Below the pieces are notes generated by a model. That model saw only the letters and a list, made by a program, of their open reading frames with translations. It made no database searches and was not told the origin of the DNA. DNA of 64,000 bases from Icerya purchasi. Taxonomy: Eukaryota; Arthropoda; Insecta; Hemiptera; Monophlebidae. Numbering within the stretch: position 1 is the first letter of the stretch; each line of letters opens with the position of its first letter. Both the position numbers and the translations under genes were made by a program. Shown here piece by piece: positions 38,937 through 52,900 of the stretch. Location: positions 416,896,557 to 416,960,556 of the forward strand of contig CM077115.1 in NCBI GenBank assembly GCA_039619475.1. The letters run 5' to 3'.

Positions 38937-39873
38937 CTATTTTATATATGAATAATTTGAGCTTTGTTCAAAGTAAGGGAGAAATTACTTTAACTTAAAC
39001 TAAAATTTGATTTTTATGAATAAATTTAAATACAGTAGGAGGTCCCATATCACAGCAAAGTATATGATGTATACAATATGATGATTAAATCTGTGCCAAT
39101 ATTAAACCATCAACAAGAACTGATCTTCTTCTAAGTAGTATTAATGACGACGAGAACTTAAATCAGGCTGGCAATAAAGTACTGCAATTTTTTTTGAAAT
39201 GAAACAGTAATAAAAAATCGAAAAATCCGACTGCAGTAAAAAATGGAAAGAAAACGGCTTTCTAGCTCCATCCGAGTGGGCGTGCTCATTGTGAAATTTT
39301 CGTCTTTTTACATTATCATTTTTATATACTTGCTTCGATTTTTACCGCCCATCTGGTTTTTAATCATCGCCTTAAATATTTCTGCTTAATATTTATAAGC
39401 CGCACCCGACGATCGGTGTATCAAATTATTTTCAAATACTTTACTGTAATACGCAGTGTAAAAATAAAAATTATTAAATTTCTTACTTCTATCGAAATAA
39501 TTTTCATCTTTCAACAAAACTTTTAAAGATTTCACAATATTTCCAGCGAAACACGTGAAATGAAAAAAACTTTAAGAAACACGTTCGATATTTTAATTGG
39601 ACCAATAATTAAGTACAATTGTGATTTTAATAGTATTAACAAAAGAACAGGGAGATTATCATTAAAATAGCTCTGTTAAATAATACGTTAATTTTGGATG
39701 ATTCTTTTTCTTTTTTTTTTTTTTTTAAAAATACTTTTGCAGTTTGCGACATAGAAAGGGATTCAGTGTAGCTGAAGGCGGAATGTTTGGAATTCCGCTG
39801 AGTAATTTTTTCAGCTAATCATTGATTTCGGGATTTCCCAAGAGTATATAAATTCTCGCAATAGGAGAGTAGA

Positions 39874-39885
<12 letters not shown>
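38346..39885. other. No gene; microsatellite-rich
   Basis: The segment contains the (TTA)n/(TA)n block at 38799-38935 and T-runs near 39707-39726. No coding sequence was recognised. Confidence 0.55.
38799..38935. repeat. Compound microsatellite (TTA)n and (TA)n
   Basis: (TTA)n runs at 38799-38834, then (TA)n to about 38853, and after a short gap (TA)n again at 38897-38935. Confidence 0.9.
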
Positions 39886-39905
<20 letters not shown>

Positions 39906-40640
39906 CTACTCGTTGGCCATGTAAAACTGCCAGGGTCATTACGGCACAACGAATATCGGATTTATTATAATTTGTTTATTAGATTATTTCTGTTAAGGAA
40001 GATTAGCATTGTCTGAACCTGTTCTGGACGGTTATCTAAAAGAAGGTGTAGTAGTGGTTCGTCCTTGATTCTTGTTAAGTTTTTACATTGTTTCAGGATG
40101 TGCTCCACCGAAGGTAGCACTGCTGCATTACAGAATGGGCAGGAAATCGGTGGAGGGGCTCCCTGGAGGACATGGTTGTGAGATATCGATGTGTGTCCCA
40201 GTCTCAACCTATTATGGGCAGAGAATTATTTTTTGGACATTTTGATCGGTGGCCACCAAGGATCAACATTTGGTTTAATATTCCCTAGGAAAGTTACATG
40301 TTGGGACCAGGATGAGATCCAATGTTCTTTCATATTTCTGTGGAAGAAGGGAGTGATTTCTGGTGATGGGACATTGGGTGGCATAGGGGCAGACAAAATT
40401 GACTTGGCGGCCCGGTCTACACATTCGTTTCCGGGTATTCCAACATGTGCCGGCACCCACAAGAAGCCTACTTGTATCCCCCCTCTTGGGTAAGGCGATG
40501 TGCTGTAGATGTTATTTTATAGACTAGTGGACTGGTTATAGTAAGTGACTGAATAGTTTGAAGGGAGGCCAGTGAATCTGTGATAATTACGTATTGTTTG
40601 TTCTCAGATTTACACCACGCACCATCTGTGACGGTAAAAT
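39886..40640 (-). pseudogene. 5'-truncated LINE: RNase H domain and C-terminal tail
   Basis: On the minus strand from about 40625 one frame gives ENKQYVIITDSLASLQTIQS (RNase H Asp block), then FLWVPAHVGIPGNECVDRAA, the conserved RNase H block, then a linker to IKMSKK. A frame change at about 40215 leads into MRLGHTSISHNHVL, then CPFCNAAVLPSVEHILKQC, the zinc-knuckle tail, and a stop at 39965. The poly-A tail appears as T at about 39886-39903. RNase H in LINEs removes template RNA during integration. It differs from the 55690 family (SVEHILKQC against HILFEC), so it is a separate lineage. Confidence 0.85.
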
Positions 40641-42690
40641 TTTGGAGGCGGAGATATCACAACCGCTGCTAAGAATAGATGTGCAGATTTGTCGAATATT
40701 GTATGTTTTCGTTCGATTTTTATTCAAAGAAAGTTAGGTGATGTAAAAGGTTTATCTGTCCCGTTTAAATATCGCCTTATTAGTTTCACCGAGAGAGAAG
40801 CACACGCTGGTGAGTTGGTTCTAATTATATCGTTTCTTTCATTATCAGTATACTAATGTTTTCTTATATACTACCTAATATAAGAAAAACACATAAATTG
40901 TTGGCGCTGTGCATGCCGTTCGTTAACGATGACGGTAGAGACGGCGGGTGAACTGTCAGACGGAGGGGAACTTTATTATTACGACAAAGACGCCATAAGT
41001 ATTAGCTAGATAATGATAATAAAAATATTAATAATAACGAAAACAACAGTTATAAGTAACAATAACAGTGTAGGAATAATTCTACTAACAGTAACAGCCG
41101 AAACTTTTTGCTACTTGAAGATTTGCAGTAAAAATGTTTAAAAACATTGAACTATTTGCACAACATCTTAGAGATGAAGAAGTCACGAAGAAGACGAGTT
41201 ATTGTCCAATGTAAATATAAAAAATTAGCTAATAAGTTGGTTTTAGAAGATAGTCTGAACGAATATGGAATCATTGCGTATATATTCCATTATTTTATTT
41301 AACATTTAACGAGATCTGTAGTCATCAAAGATGTTGATACAGGCATCAAGGAGAAAGAAATTATTAAGGGAACTGACTGCTGTATGTATATGATATTTAA
41401 AATAGTTAGATTAGGTAGAAAAATACATCAGAAAGAGAAAGTAGTTTACACATGCCTTCGAAAACTATCCCGATATTTCTCCATAGGCAAAACATTCCTA
41501 AATATATATTTGAATGTGCCCATTACATGATTTAAAGGTAAAATTCAAAAATAATAAAATTAAAATAAATACAAATTATCGAAAAAATGATGCGAGAGTA
41601 AATGTGCGTTTTTGTGTGATCTTTTTGTCGGTCAGTGCTAACCAATCAACAATCGCCGCAAAAAGAAGCGTGTACCCGGTTCGATAAAGGTCAGCGGTTT
41701 CAGGGCGGAAAGAAGAAAGGAAATGACCAGTGATCGAAGGAAGATTTTTTAGTTGACAGTGAGTCGCGTTATACCATTCGTTCATATAGTTACTCCTCTT
41801 TGGTCATGTTTTTACCTTCGTGAAAAGAATTTTTCATTTTTTAAAGCAATTCCTATCGTCAGTAGAAAAAGTAATTAGCAAGTCGCTTGTTTTTGTTTTG
41901 CTCTGAAAATTACTTTCATCAGTATAAGTTAACGTTTTTCCGAAGTTATTGTAAAGTATATAAACAAGTTTTTCGAAGGCGGGATTTATCAAAAATCCGT
42001 AACTGCTGAAATGTCATTCGCGTTGGTCGCGGAATTTAAAATAAATTATATAAAAAGTATCTTTTTCGCCACCGAGGTCCTGGACGTCACAACAACAACG
42101 CATTCCACTGTATTCTGCCGCCATCAGATTCGCCGCCGACAACAGTAGTAGATGTTTATAATCGTTGTTTTTCGTTGTCATATACGTATAATAATTATAA
42201 TTAATAATTGCTTTTCAGCGGTCGACCGGTAACGAATAATTTATGTAGAGTATCAGTAAAAATTCACACTAATCATTTCGATTTAATAATAACAAATAAT
42301 ATATAATCCGCGAGTTTGAAGAGATCTCGTGTTTTAGCATCCCTGAGGGCACGAATACCAAACGGTAATCGTTTCAATATATATATATATATATACATAA
42401 ATAGGGTGAGGTTTGAGGTTGAACCTTATATACATATAACTGACTCCACAATGTTTTCGTTTTTCACACTCTTCTACAAACTGTAAAGCTACAAAAAAAA
42501 AAGATGTATCTAATGCTCCTTCGATGTTCATTTTGAAACATACTGTATAAATTGTCACAATCATCATTCTGCAATATCGAAGGAGTGTACTAAAAGGATT
42601 CGACAAAGATACATTAAATGTTAATGGCATTAAAAAATATAAGCTCCTGAGAAGCATCGAAGAAAATATCAACAGTGAAATAGTGTAAGA
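40641..42690. other. No recognisable gene
   Basis: AT-rich DNA. A small hairpin (ttttcttata / tataagaaaa) lies at 40860-40889 and a (TA)n run at 42379-42394. The 170-codon minus-strand ORF 42334-42846 was examined and not accepted. Nothing else was recognised. Confidence 0.5.
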
Positions 42691-43545
42691 ATGTCTGGGT
42701 ATGGGAAAATCATTCGGATCGTAGTGCGGGACGGTGGTTTCATGATTATGTTCAAAAATTCCTACACACAATATGAATTCTTCTCTCATAATATATATGC
42801 TTATCAAATAGTGGCTGCGAATATGCTTCCAGGTAAAAATTTCCATCCCGGGTGTTATATTTCAGAAATAGAATTTAACACCATCTTTAGAAGTCTAGGA
42901 AATCATTTCATCTGTCGAGAGGATTATAACGCGAAAAAAGTCAAGCTCGGGGCTCAAGAATAAATTACAAACCAGGGTGGTGTTCATATTGCGGTATTAG
43001 CTACTCTAAATATTAACGCTATTATTATACAGAAGTCGTATACAGATTACCTAATCGAATAACTGATTGAATTATTATGAGATTTTTATTGAAGATAATA
43101 TTAACCTGAACATTAAAATGTGGGAATGGCTTTGAATCCGCGGTTAACAATCTAACAGAATGAATACAAACTGTATGCGGTCACTCCACCATATACAAAA
43201 CACATAAAACGAATAAGAATAACTTTGTTCCTACAGAAATTAGGAAACTTCTTATAAGAATCAACGCGGTCAGCAAGAAGAAGTTGGAGATGGTATCGTT
43301 TTTCTTACCCTAGCATCTACGTGTACCCCCTCATCGTAAACTAAAAGATCAGAAAGAATTATAAGAATAATATACTCATAAACGGTACTTGGATTTCTTA
43401 AGTATACAAGATAACTCATTACGGTTAGCCACCAAAAAAAATCCTTTATCGACAACAAGAAGAGTATAATATCGAACTTGAGGATGGAAGTTGGCCTAAA
43501 ACATTAGTAAGTAAACGCATTTTTATTTAGCGACAATATTCACTC
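42691..43545 (+). pseudogene. Highly decayed Jockey-type endonuclease and linker fragment
   Basis: The frame 42691-42960 aligns with Jockey endonuclease: DGGFMIMFKNSYTQYE corresponds to RGGSAIIIKKTIKHYE, and FRSLGNHFICREDYNAKK to FKSLGEKFISGGDWNSKS of the element at 12748-16466. Beyond a stop and frame changes, EIFIEDNINLNIK, ESAVNNLTE and IQTVC (about 43080-43190) match the region between endonuclease and RT. KILYRQQ and LEDGSWPKT near 43430-43500 match the start of RT. Catalytic residues are altered (GGDWN became REDYN) and stops are frequent. It is much older than the copy on the left. RT proper was not found downstream. Confidence 0.6.
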
Positions 43546-45789
43546 CCCGTAGTAATGATAGCTAGACCCATAGAATATATGTCAAGCAATATCTGGAGCA
43601 GTCTTTTCATTGTCCTACTGGTAGGCCGTTCTGCCCAAAGGAAGTATGCGGAAGTTTCAGAAAAATGCACCGCAAGTAATTTCACCAGTGGCTTGATGTT
43701 ACGTTATCGAACTCGTTCAGGAAATCAGATGATGAAATAGCAATTAGGAATAATGTATTCCAAAGTGTTCATCTGAAAAACAACGAATAGATTTCTTGTC
43801 GTTATCTATACAATTTTTCGAAGGGTGTGACAAGCGGAAACGCTGAAAACGTTGACGATTAGGTTTGAAACTAAGGTTCGACTTCTAAATTGCACTCTAT
43901 TCACCTAAATATGATTAGGTAGGCTTTGACAGTAGAAAAAAATCTTAAAATCCAAACGTTTTAAATCGAATAGAAGTAGTATTAAAAGTTAAAAAAAAAA
44001 TTATTACCTGCCGAACAATTCAATACTGAAGAAAACGTATTCGCCACTGTTTACCATATTCAGTTCTTCGGCAGCTAACAAAATTTCTCGCACTGTTAGC
44101 GGGTTGGCACAGATCACAACAACTGTAAACAAAAGTTATTAACCAAAATGTAGCGCACAAAATAAACAAATAGTATGAGAAAGTACTTAATAAGCGATCT
44201 GCAAGCTTTAAGCAGCACACCTGCAACGGAACTGAACAAATTCTAATTGTTCCTTTGAGTTTCGATATCGAAAGATAACTAAAAAGCGCGAGAGGTAACG
44301 TTAACGGATTGACAAGTTTTATTTGAAACCGGTTGCCTTAATCGATTTTTATTCTTAATTCCGAGTACAGCGTTGATTGTAGATTTTTATTAACGGTGAT
44401 AATTGAACCTGTTCACTCCATAGCTGAGTCCTCTAATATTAAATGCGCTTCACGCTGTAGATATCGGTATACTCCTTTCCAGATAACTAAACTTCAATTT
44501 TTTTAGTTTTATATATGTATGTATGTATATATTATATCAGTGGCGAATTCTTATAGTCATATTAGCAGGCGCACACACGGCATGATTTGAGATGTACACG
44601 TCCATTTGTAATTTTTCCGCCATAAAATGAATTGGCTCAATTTTCAACTTCCTATTTTTCTATTTCTTTTCTCATTGTATTTTATTCGCCCTAGTATAAA
44701 ACAATTTCTATCTAAAAAACAATTTAAAATAATATGTAAAACAATTTAACGTATTTGCAAGTATCGGCCGAATTTTTGAAGCATTTCAGTGAATTTTACA
44801 TAAAACGATTCCGATAATAACCTTTATAGAGATTTTTTATCAGTTTTCTCTTAAATTTTTATTTTTCGAAAATTAAAAAAAAATGTCGCTTCTTAATTTG
44901 TTTTTGTTTGTATTGCGATTATATTTTAATTTCATTTCAACATTTTTCGTTTTAGAGAGATACTGGAGAAAAAATTATAACGACTGATAGTATAAAGAAG
45001 TAATGGAAAATTTTTGGTCTGCGCGCGTGCCCATTTTCCAGTTTTCATTACCGCGAGACGTCGTGTTTTTCTCCATCACCGGTTCACTAGTCGGGAAACG
45101 TTCGGAGAGGCAGAGAGAAAATCTTACTCCCAGACGCGGCACATGTTAAGCCTTTTTAGAAAATTAAATAAAGCGAAACCAATAGGACATATATACTTCT
45201 CTGATTATGAATTTTTTTTTTTTTAAATTTAATCGTAAATTTTCCTCGCTATGTACCGTGAAAATTAGGAGTTTTTATAATGAAAACACACGAAGGAATT
45301 CTTTAATTTGTTCAATTTCGAATTTTATTTACATATTAAACGCGGTTTTATTTAGTATAAAATACGTACACAGTCTGAAGTCAAGAACGTGTCGTGAGAT
45401 TCAGTACTGGCACATTTTAATCAATCTCTTTCGAATCATTTATAAACGGGAAAATTATAACGGGCCATTTGTAACTATTACTTTAATCCGAGACAAATGC
45501 ACTTTTTTAAAATATTCTTACACTGAAATTACTTTCGCAGATATTTTACAAAAATTATGAATTTTTAAAACAAAAATAACGTCAGAATTTTAAAATACCG
45601 ACAAAACAAGTAATTACAACAGTTTCGTTTTCTGGCGGGTACGGTAATAGGTATATTGTTCAATTTTTCATTGTTTACGTACCTGTAAATACAATGCACG
45701 CATTTCATAGTATACACCACACGGCTACATTCGCAGGAAGTCGCGTGTACCGCTTAAGTTAGTTTAATAATATGCCCCTCCCGTTTTTC
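43546..45789. other. No recognisable gene
   Basis: AT-rich DNA. ORFs such as 44020-44226 (minus), 45014-45226 and 45207-45560 (plus) have no recognisable domain and overlap. Nothing was assigned. Confidence 0.45.
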
Positions 45790-45901
45790 GCGTCATAGTC
45801 GAATAGTAGAAATTCGGTTAATAATACAGATGAGGATGTGATGATAGTGGATCTGAGCGGTTTTGGTTTTAGTAATAAAAGCGAGAACACAAATAATAAC
45901 A

Positions 45902-45949
<48 letters not shown>

Positions 45950-47023
45950 GACTTAACTAGCGTAATAATAACGTTAATCAACTCAGCAAAAGCGATAATA
46001 ATGTGACATCTGATACCGAAAAGGCGAGTAATGTCTCAAAAAGCAAACGATACGTTTTATTGTTGACAGTGTCGGTTTAGTTCATAAAGAAACAAACCCA
46101 TACAGTAAATCGATAAATCATTGAACTGGAAAAAGCAGATACAAAACTTAAATTCAAAAATAAGACTGTCAATTCCAGCGTTATATAAACTGAAGGCGGT
46201 TCTTTCGTATGGAACATTACGGTTTAATGCATTAATAATGTCTAGAATTTTATATGGGATCCAAATATGGGGTGAGGCTAAAAAAACGGAAATCAATAAA
46301 ATAGGTAAAATTCAGAAAAGGTATTTGAGACTTATACTACCCCATTGGAAGCGGAGTGATCCTACATCAACATGGTGGAAGGAAAATAATGAAATGTATC
46401 CCAAAATGCATTATTATTATTATAGACTACTTGAATTTAAATGCGATATGGTAAAGTTACCTTCCAGACTAAAAACTCGACTAACAAGGAATTAAAGTAA
46501 TACCTATTCATCCTAGAGGGGTAAATCTACGAATCGACAATATAGATGATTCGGTTTTAATTAAATTAATGAGTACCATAGTCACATAATAAACGAGAAA
46601 CAAATTGGTGCATGGAAGAGGGAAGTGAGGAAATGGTTTAAAGAATGGTGCAAAGATTAAGGAATTTTGCTGCATCCTCTTTTCCCTTTATTATTATTGC
46701 TGCATTTTTTAGGGTCCCTTTAGATCATCTATTTACCAGTTTCCTTTTTCTTTCCTGTACATTAATGTATGCAACGTCCAATATGTAAGCGGCTCCTGTG
46801 TATGGGTGTATTATTGTGTAATTCATATATATATATATATTTGCGTCGATTGATATATTTTATTTTTATTTTTTTGGTTTAATACGTTCGATTTAGGTAG
46901 TAAGAATGATTAACTATAATTTTGTTTAATAGAATAAACGATAATAGGAGTGTTGGGCACTCACGCAACAGGCATACTTGTCCAATAAGACCCGCAACTT
47001 ATTTATTTAAAAAAAAAAAAAAA
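45790..47023 (+). pseudogene. Internally deleted LINE: ORF1 fragment joined to RT C-terminus
   Basis: From about 45797 a plus-strand frame reads NSVNNTDEDVMIVDLSGF and then a long Asn run encoded by (AAT)n at 45902-45949. It continues to KASNVSKSKRYV and, with a frame change, VHKETNPYSKSINH, all resembling the N-terminal half of a LINE Gag. Within 20 codons the sequence becomes RT thumb: NWKKQIQNLNSKIRLSIPAL, SRILYGIQIWG and INKIGKIQKRYLRLIL (46119-46495). The tail EKQIGAWKREVRKWFKEWC ends near 46660, and poly-A lies at 47009-47023. Endonuclease and RT palm are missing. The RT match is strong; the Gag match is weaker. Confidence 0.65.
45902..45949. repeat. (AAT)n microsatellite
   Basis: About 16 AAT units, read as Asn in the frame of the LINE ORF1 fragment. 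Confidence 0.9.
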
Positions 47024-49935
47024 TGACGAATGCATCGCGAATATACGAACAAAGGCAGATGTACGTAGCGAAAATATTAAAGAATAATTCACATTGAAAT
47101 AGATTGAGGCTTTCGACAATGGTTAAATTTGAAATAACCGTCCAAGTTTCTAGTGACGAATGCTGTGCATGTGGTGGTGTGTCGATGAGCGATCTTCAAC
47201 TCCGGCTGCGATGATAGAAATTTTTGCTAACTCGGCGGTTTCGAACAGTTCAAACTAGGATGTCTGAGTGTATATGTGTGGATACGTCGTCGACGGCTCT
47301 TGCTCGTTGCTGTAGTGGCCAATGTGCTGGCATATGCGAGTATAGGTCTCTGCACGCTCGTGCGGGTCTAAGCGGACCGTTGCGTTGAGTGGGACTGTGT
47401 GCCGTGCGAATAGGTTGCAAGTCTGACAGCTACGCCGTGCATGTCGCTTAAGAGTATTTCCGCGATCGATCACTTTAAGCAAAACGTGGTCTACCAATCA
47501 CTTTTATATACGTTCTCTATTGTTTAAAATAATTTTAGCGGCCATATATTAATGCGCTGTTTTTCGTGATAGGTCAAATGAGTTTTCGTTAGAAAAGGAA
47601 TCGGTCATTTTTTGCTTCAACTATAATAAAAGCCTAATGCGATTTCGTAAAGAGTAGGTTTGTAAGAATTTCACCGTTTCGATGTGGGTTCGACGATATG
47701 GCGATTGAGATTACACGTTTTTCTGTGCTTCCATACATACTGATCTCGGAGTCACTTTTTTGTTTGCCTTTTCGTTCTTATAAAAAGAAAAACTTATTTT
47801 TTCCTCCTCCTCCAATCGTCTTCCTCAATCTGGCATCGAGACAATATTTACGTGAAATATTAGGAATCTTTTGCGTTTCAGCAGATAGACTAGTCGCTGA
47901 TCAGATCTTAAAAGAAAATTGTTTAAAAGCTTAACGTTATAATAGTATTTCCTTAGATGAAAATGCTACCATAGCGTAGTTGGGCAGGCGCAGTTTTATT
48001 TCGTCTGCACAGAAAATCCCGCTGCCAAAAAGCTTTCCAAAAAGTTCACTTGCATTGAATTTAAGTCCGTAGTTGACGCGTCCAACAGAAAAAAAAAAGA
48101 AAAAGAAAATAAAAAAGAAGATATTACGGAGAAAAAGGTATGGTGATTTCTTTAGGACAGGAAACGGTGGTTTGATCGGAAAGAAGAGTAGAGTGACGGA
48201 TGGGCGAGTTTCTTCATTCAAATATTGGGCACATCCAATTAATTTTCTTTTCTAACATGTATGTGTTTAATGGCTGGGAGTCGTTCCAAAAATTTGTGCG
48301 TCAAATTTTGAGCTGCGACATACCTCAGATGTTACAATGATGACATATTTTCATTAATATACACCACCAGTAGTGCATTCGGTATCATTCCTCAGTTGTG
48401 TGCGCGATTCCGTTTGTTGCAAACTGTAATTAACGTGTTCGGCAGCCACGAGACACCGATGTATCTACGTGCAGTGTAAATACTTGTCCCCCCCTTTTTT
48501 TTCGGAGTTCCTGTTCCAAATCGCAGTGATCTTTTATTCTTTATCAAATACGCTGATAAGGAATATATTGGAAAGTTACCTGGACCAACCCGGTTTGTCT
48601 ATCTTACTATAAATCTACACAGCTTAATATTCCATACGCACCTTGGTATGCTAGCGATTCTGTGTCGCAGACTTATCATTTCTATTTGTAGGCTAGGACC
48701 CGATAAACTTCTCCGTCTTCACGCTACCAACGAAACCCGGTGTCGTCTTCAACATGTCTCGTAACATAAAGTTATCAGTGCAGATCTTTTTTTTTTTTTT
48801 TTTTCAAATGCTCCTTTTCGTATCGACATACATTACATTCAGCTCTAACGAATCTTCAGGTATCCTACATCTCGAAATTTAACAAAATACATAAATGGAT
48901 GTATAATTTCTTCCTGGAAGCAAACATATCAATATAATTCCGATTTTAATACGAGGCCGATGGGCTATGTTATGGGAGTCTGAAAAAAATAAAAAGAAAC
49001 GAAATCTGAATAGAGGCGATTATTTTAGTCTCAGCGAAATATACAATCTAAGAAAAAATAAAAGATATCGCCATGTTCTTCCGATATGAAAAATAGGTAG
49101 TTGTAAAATTAATTAACAAAATCAGTAATTTACAGCACACGTTACCGCAAGTGTACCAATGAATCTCGCTCGGCATTTTAAATAAAATTACCCTATTTTT
49201 TGTAGATTAAGTAAAAACAGTTCGATATTCATGATCAGGATACCACAGCGTGGAATAAAATACAAAATACGTCTTAAAATATTTGTTTTGGGAAAAAGGA
49301 AACATATAATTGTATATAAGCACACACGTATACTAGGTATTGATACGAATAGGGGTTTGTGGCACTATATTTTGCGTTAATACTAGCAAATAGAATTAGG
49401 TAGAATATTTGACGGTTGTCATTGCTGGTGTATGTCGAGACAGACAGCCAAGCGGTCCTATTTTTCGTCGGGAATTTTCAAGATCTAATCCGACGAAGTC
49501 GAAATTGCAGGTATGCGTGTGAAATTATGTCGTCGCATACTTCTGTAAACTATTTAAATAGGTATATATTGTACGTGTGTATGTGCGTGTGTGTAAAAAC
49601 AAATACCTATGATATCACGGTGTATGGGTAGGTAGGACAGCAATAGCAGTAAAAATTATGAAAAGAAAGTAGAAACAAATGATCGAGACAGAACTTTTAT
49701 TGTTCGTCGTCGTAAAAAGTTTGTCTATCGAGGCTAGTCGCAGTTCACTGTTCTTTTGCCGTGAAGGGCTAGTCGATCTTTCGAATTCGATTTCGGTTGA
49801 ATTAAGCTGGTCACCGCGAAATACGAAAACTTTTGTTGTCGATTGCCGCGTTTGAAAAGCCTTACGAAATAATTTTCATTGGCCGCCCCAAAAAAGATAG
49901 AAATTCATTTCAATGTATATATATGTATATATATA
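47024..49935. other. No recognisable gene
   Basis: ORFs at 47255-47497 (minus), 47698-47934, 47937-48221 (minus) and 49416-49631 have no recognisable domain. T-run at 48788-48804. The segment ends in (TA)-rich DNA at 49915-49935, where the next LTR element inserted. Confidence 0.5.
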
Positions 49936-52900
49936 TGTAAAATGGTTGCACTGCTTCCATTTTGTTTAACATAATAAACAGTAAACAGTAAAAAGCTAAA
50001 AAAGAAAAATCATTAGTAAATAAAACTATTTGGTTTGTTACTTCATGATTTTATATTATTGATTTAAATTACAAACTAAACACTTTCAAAATCGATTTTA
50101 CTTTTATAGGTAAGTTTAAGAATTGTTAAAATAATATTACCTTTATTTTAATTGTATTGTATTGTATCATTAATAAATAAACAATTTACTTTTATAGTTA
50201 AAATCGAGTGGAAGTTAATTCATATAAAAAACGTTTATAAATCGATTTTGATTGAAAATGGCATCAATTCAAGTAAAAATCAGAATTGAACGAGAAGAAC
50301 AGGATTTAAAAGTTATAAATGCAGTAAAAACTATAAAAATGTTAACGAACGAAATAGTATATAAATTTCCAGAAGAAATGCAAAGTGAGTCAATTCATAC
50401 TACCTTATTTAATATTAACACAGTAAAAAATGCGTGTAAAAGCATGAAAAAACATGGCCAATTCCGTAATTTAACAGTAACATTACCAAAAGAAATAGCG
50501 GCATTATATTTGGATAGTGATGAAAACTTTGTTTTCAATGAAATATATCTCGAAGAAGAACAAAAGGAAGAACAAGGTATGGAGTTATCAACAACTAATG
50601 TTGAATACAGTCAGTATAAATTAATAAAACTGGTTGAAAATCTTCAAGCACAACTGAATATTAAAGAAGTTACATTATCAGATGTTGAAAGAAAATTTAG
50701 CATTGAGAAATTTCGGGGGAAACAACAGAACGCAAAAAGATGGCTTGAGGATTTTGAAAAAGAATGCGAACGATATAAAATAATTAATGACGAAAAAAAA
50801 ATTCAATGTTTAAAATTATTTGTCGAAGAAAACGCTAATGAATGGTACGGCTCAACATTAAAAAAGCTATCATTTAAAAATTGGGCAGCATGGTGTGATT
50901 CATTTTTACAAGTATATGCTGATAAAAGTTGGGCAAATATTAGGTTTGCATACAATTTCAAATTTATAAATGGTTCATTAATAGATTATGCCTTAAAGAA
51001 AGAAAGATTGTTACTGGAAAATGAATGTGACATATCAAACACTTCTAGAATAAATCATATTGTTATAGGTTTACCATTAAATATACAAGATAAATTAGAT
51101 AAAGAAGAAATACAAACAACAGAACAATTGATGAACGAACTAAGACGATATGATACAATGTATATAAAACAGAAGGAGAATAAATTTAAATATGATAAAA
51201 TGAACTTAGAGGAAAAAAAAAATATGGTACAAGTGCAACAAAACTACAAAGTATCATTAAAAAAACCATGCTATATGTGTGAAGGACTAGGAAAACCAAA
51301 TCGATATCATCCACTGGAGTTATGCCGTAATAAACAACGATATGTGGAAACAAAAAACGTTAATTTAACGGAAATCGATGAATTAATGAAAATTGAACTA
51401 GATAATCAAAAAAACTAGTCCGCCCGGAGAAATTTACCCCACTTATAACATTAAATGTATTAATAAATAAGATGAAGAAAGTTAAAGGTGTTTATGATAG
51501 TGGCTCAAACATAACGTTAATAAATCAAAAAGTCATAAATGACCTAAAAACGAAAATAATTCGGAGCCCAGATATCTTTAAAACAATTAGTGGTGTAAAT
51601 TTCACGAATGGCCGGGCACGTTTACATTTAAGAATCAATAAAATCGAAGATGTTTTAGATGTTTATATAATTAAAAATGACAAATTTTCATTTGATCTAT
51701 TACTCGGTTTGGATGCTATAAAGAAATTTCAGTTAATTCAAAATGAAAATTTAAAGATTTTTCAAAAATTAGATGAAAAAAAGATGGAACAAATTTCAGG
51801 ATTAAAAGAAGACATAAAAATAATAAAAACTGTAAACTTTAACGAATATATAAATGTTGAAAGCTTTTATGCATATCTTGATCATTTAGATGTAGAGAAA
51901 AAAAACAAAATTAATGAACTTATAATTAAATATGAATCAATATTCGCTAAAAATAAATATGATGTTGGAATGGTAAGAAACGAGGAAGCACAAATAAAAT
52001 TAATAGAAGAAAAATATATTGCAAAAAAACCTTACAGATGCTCAATCCCAGATCAAAAAGAGATTGAATCACAAATAACAAAACTGTTAGAAGCTGGACT
52101 AATAGAAGATACAAGTTCACCGTTTGCATCGCCAGTAACATTGGCATATAAAAAAGAGGAGAACTGTAGGTCACGTTTATGTGTCGATTTTAGGGACTTA
52201 AATAAATTAGTTGTCCCAGAACCTTATCCTTTTCCTCGAATTGAAGATATTATGGTGAAGGCAGGAAACTGTAATTGGTTTTCAGCTCTAGAAATAAATT
52301 CAGCATTTTGGTCAATTCCAATTAGAAAAAAAGACAGAAAAAAAACAGCATTTGTTACACAAAATGGTCATTGGCAATGGATATGCCTGCCATTTGGATT
52401 AAAAATATCGCCATCGATATTTCAACGAATTTTAGCAAATATAATTAGAAAACATAAATTAAATGATTTCTGTATAAATTATATTGACGATATCCTAATT
52501 TTTTCAAAAACATTTAAAGAACATTTACTACACCTTGAGTTATTATTAAACGCAATCATTAAAGAGGGTTTCCGATTAAAATTAATGAAATGTGACTTTG
52601 CAAAAAATTCAATAAAATATTTAGGACATATTATTGAAAAGAATAAAATACGGCCTTATAAGGATAATCTTCGAGCTATTCATGAATTTCAAAGACCTAA
52701 AACAAAAAAAAATGTAAGACAATTTCTTGGAAAAATTAATTTTTATTATAAATATCTAGAAAATGCAGCAAAACAATTAGAACCATTGCATAATTTATTG
52801 CGTAACAATGTAAAATTTGATTGGACTGAAGATTGTGAACAGGCATTTAGCACTGTTAAAAATTATTTATGTTCAAGTCCAATATTAGCGATCTATAATC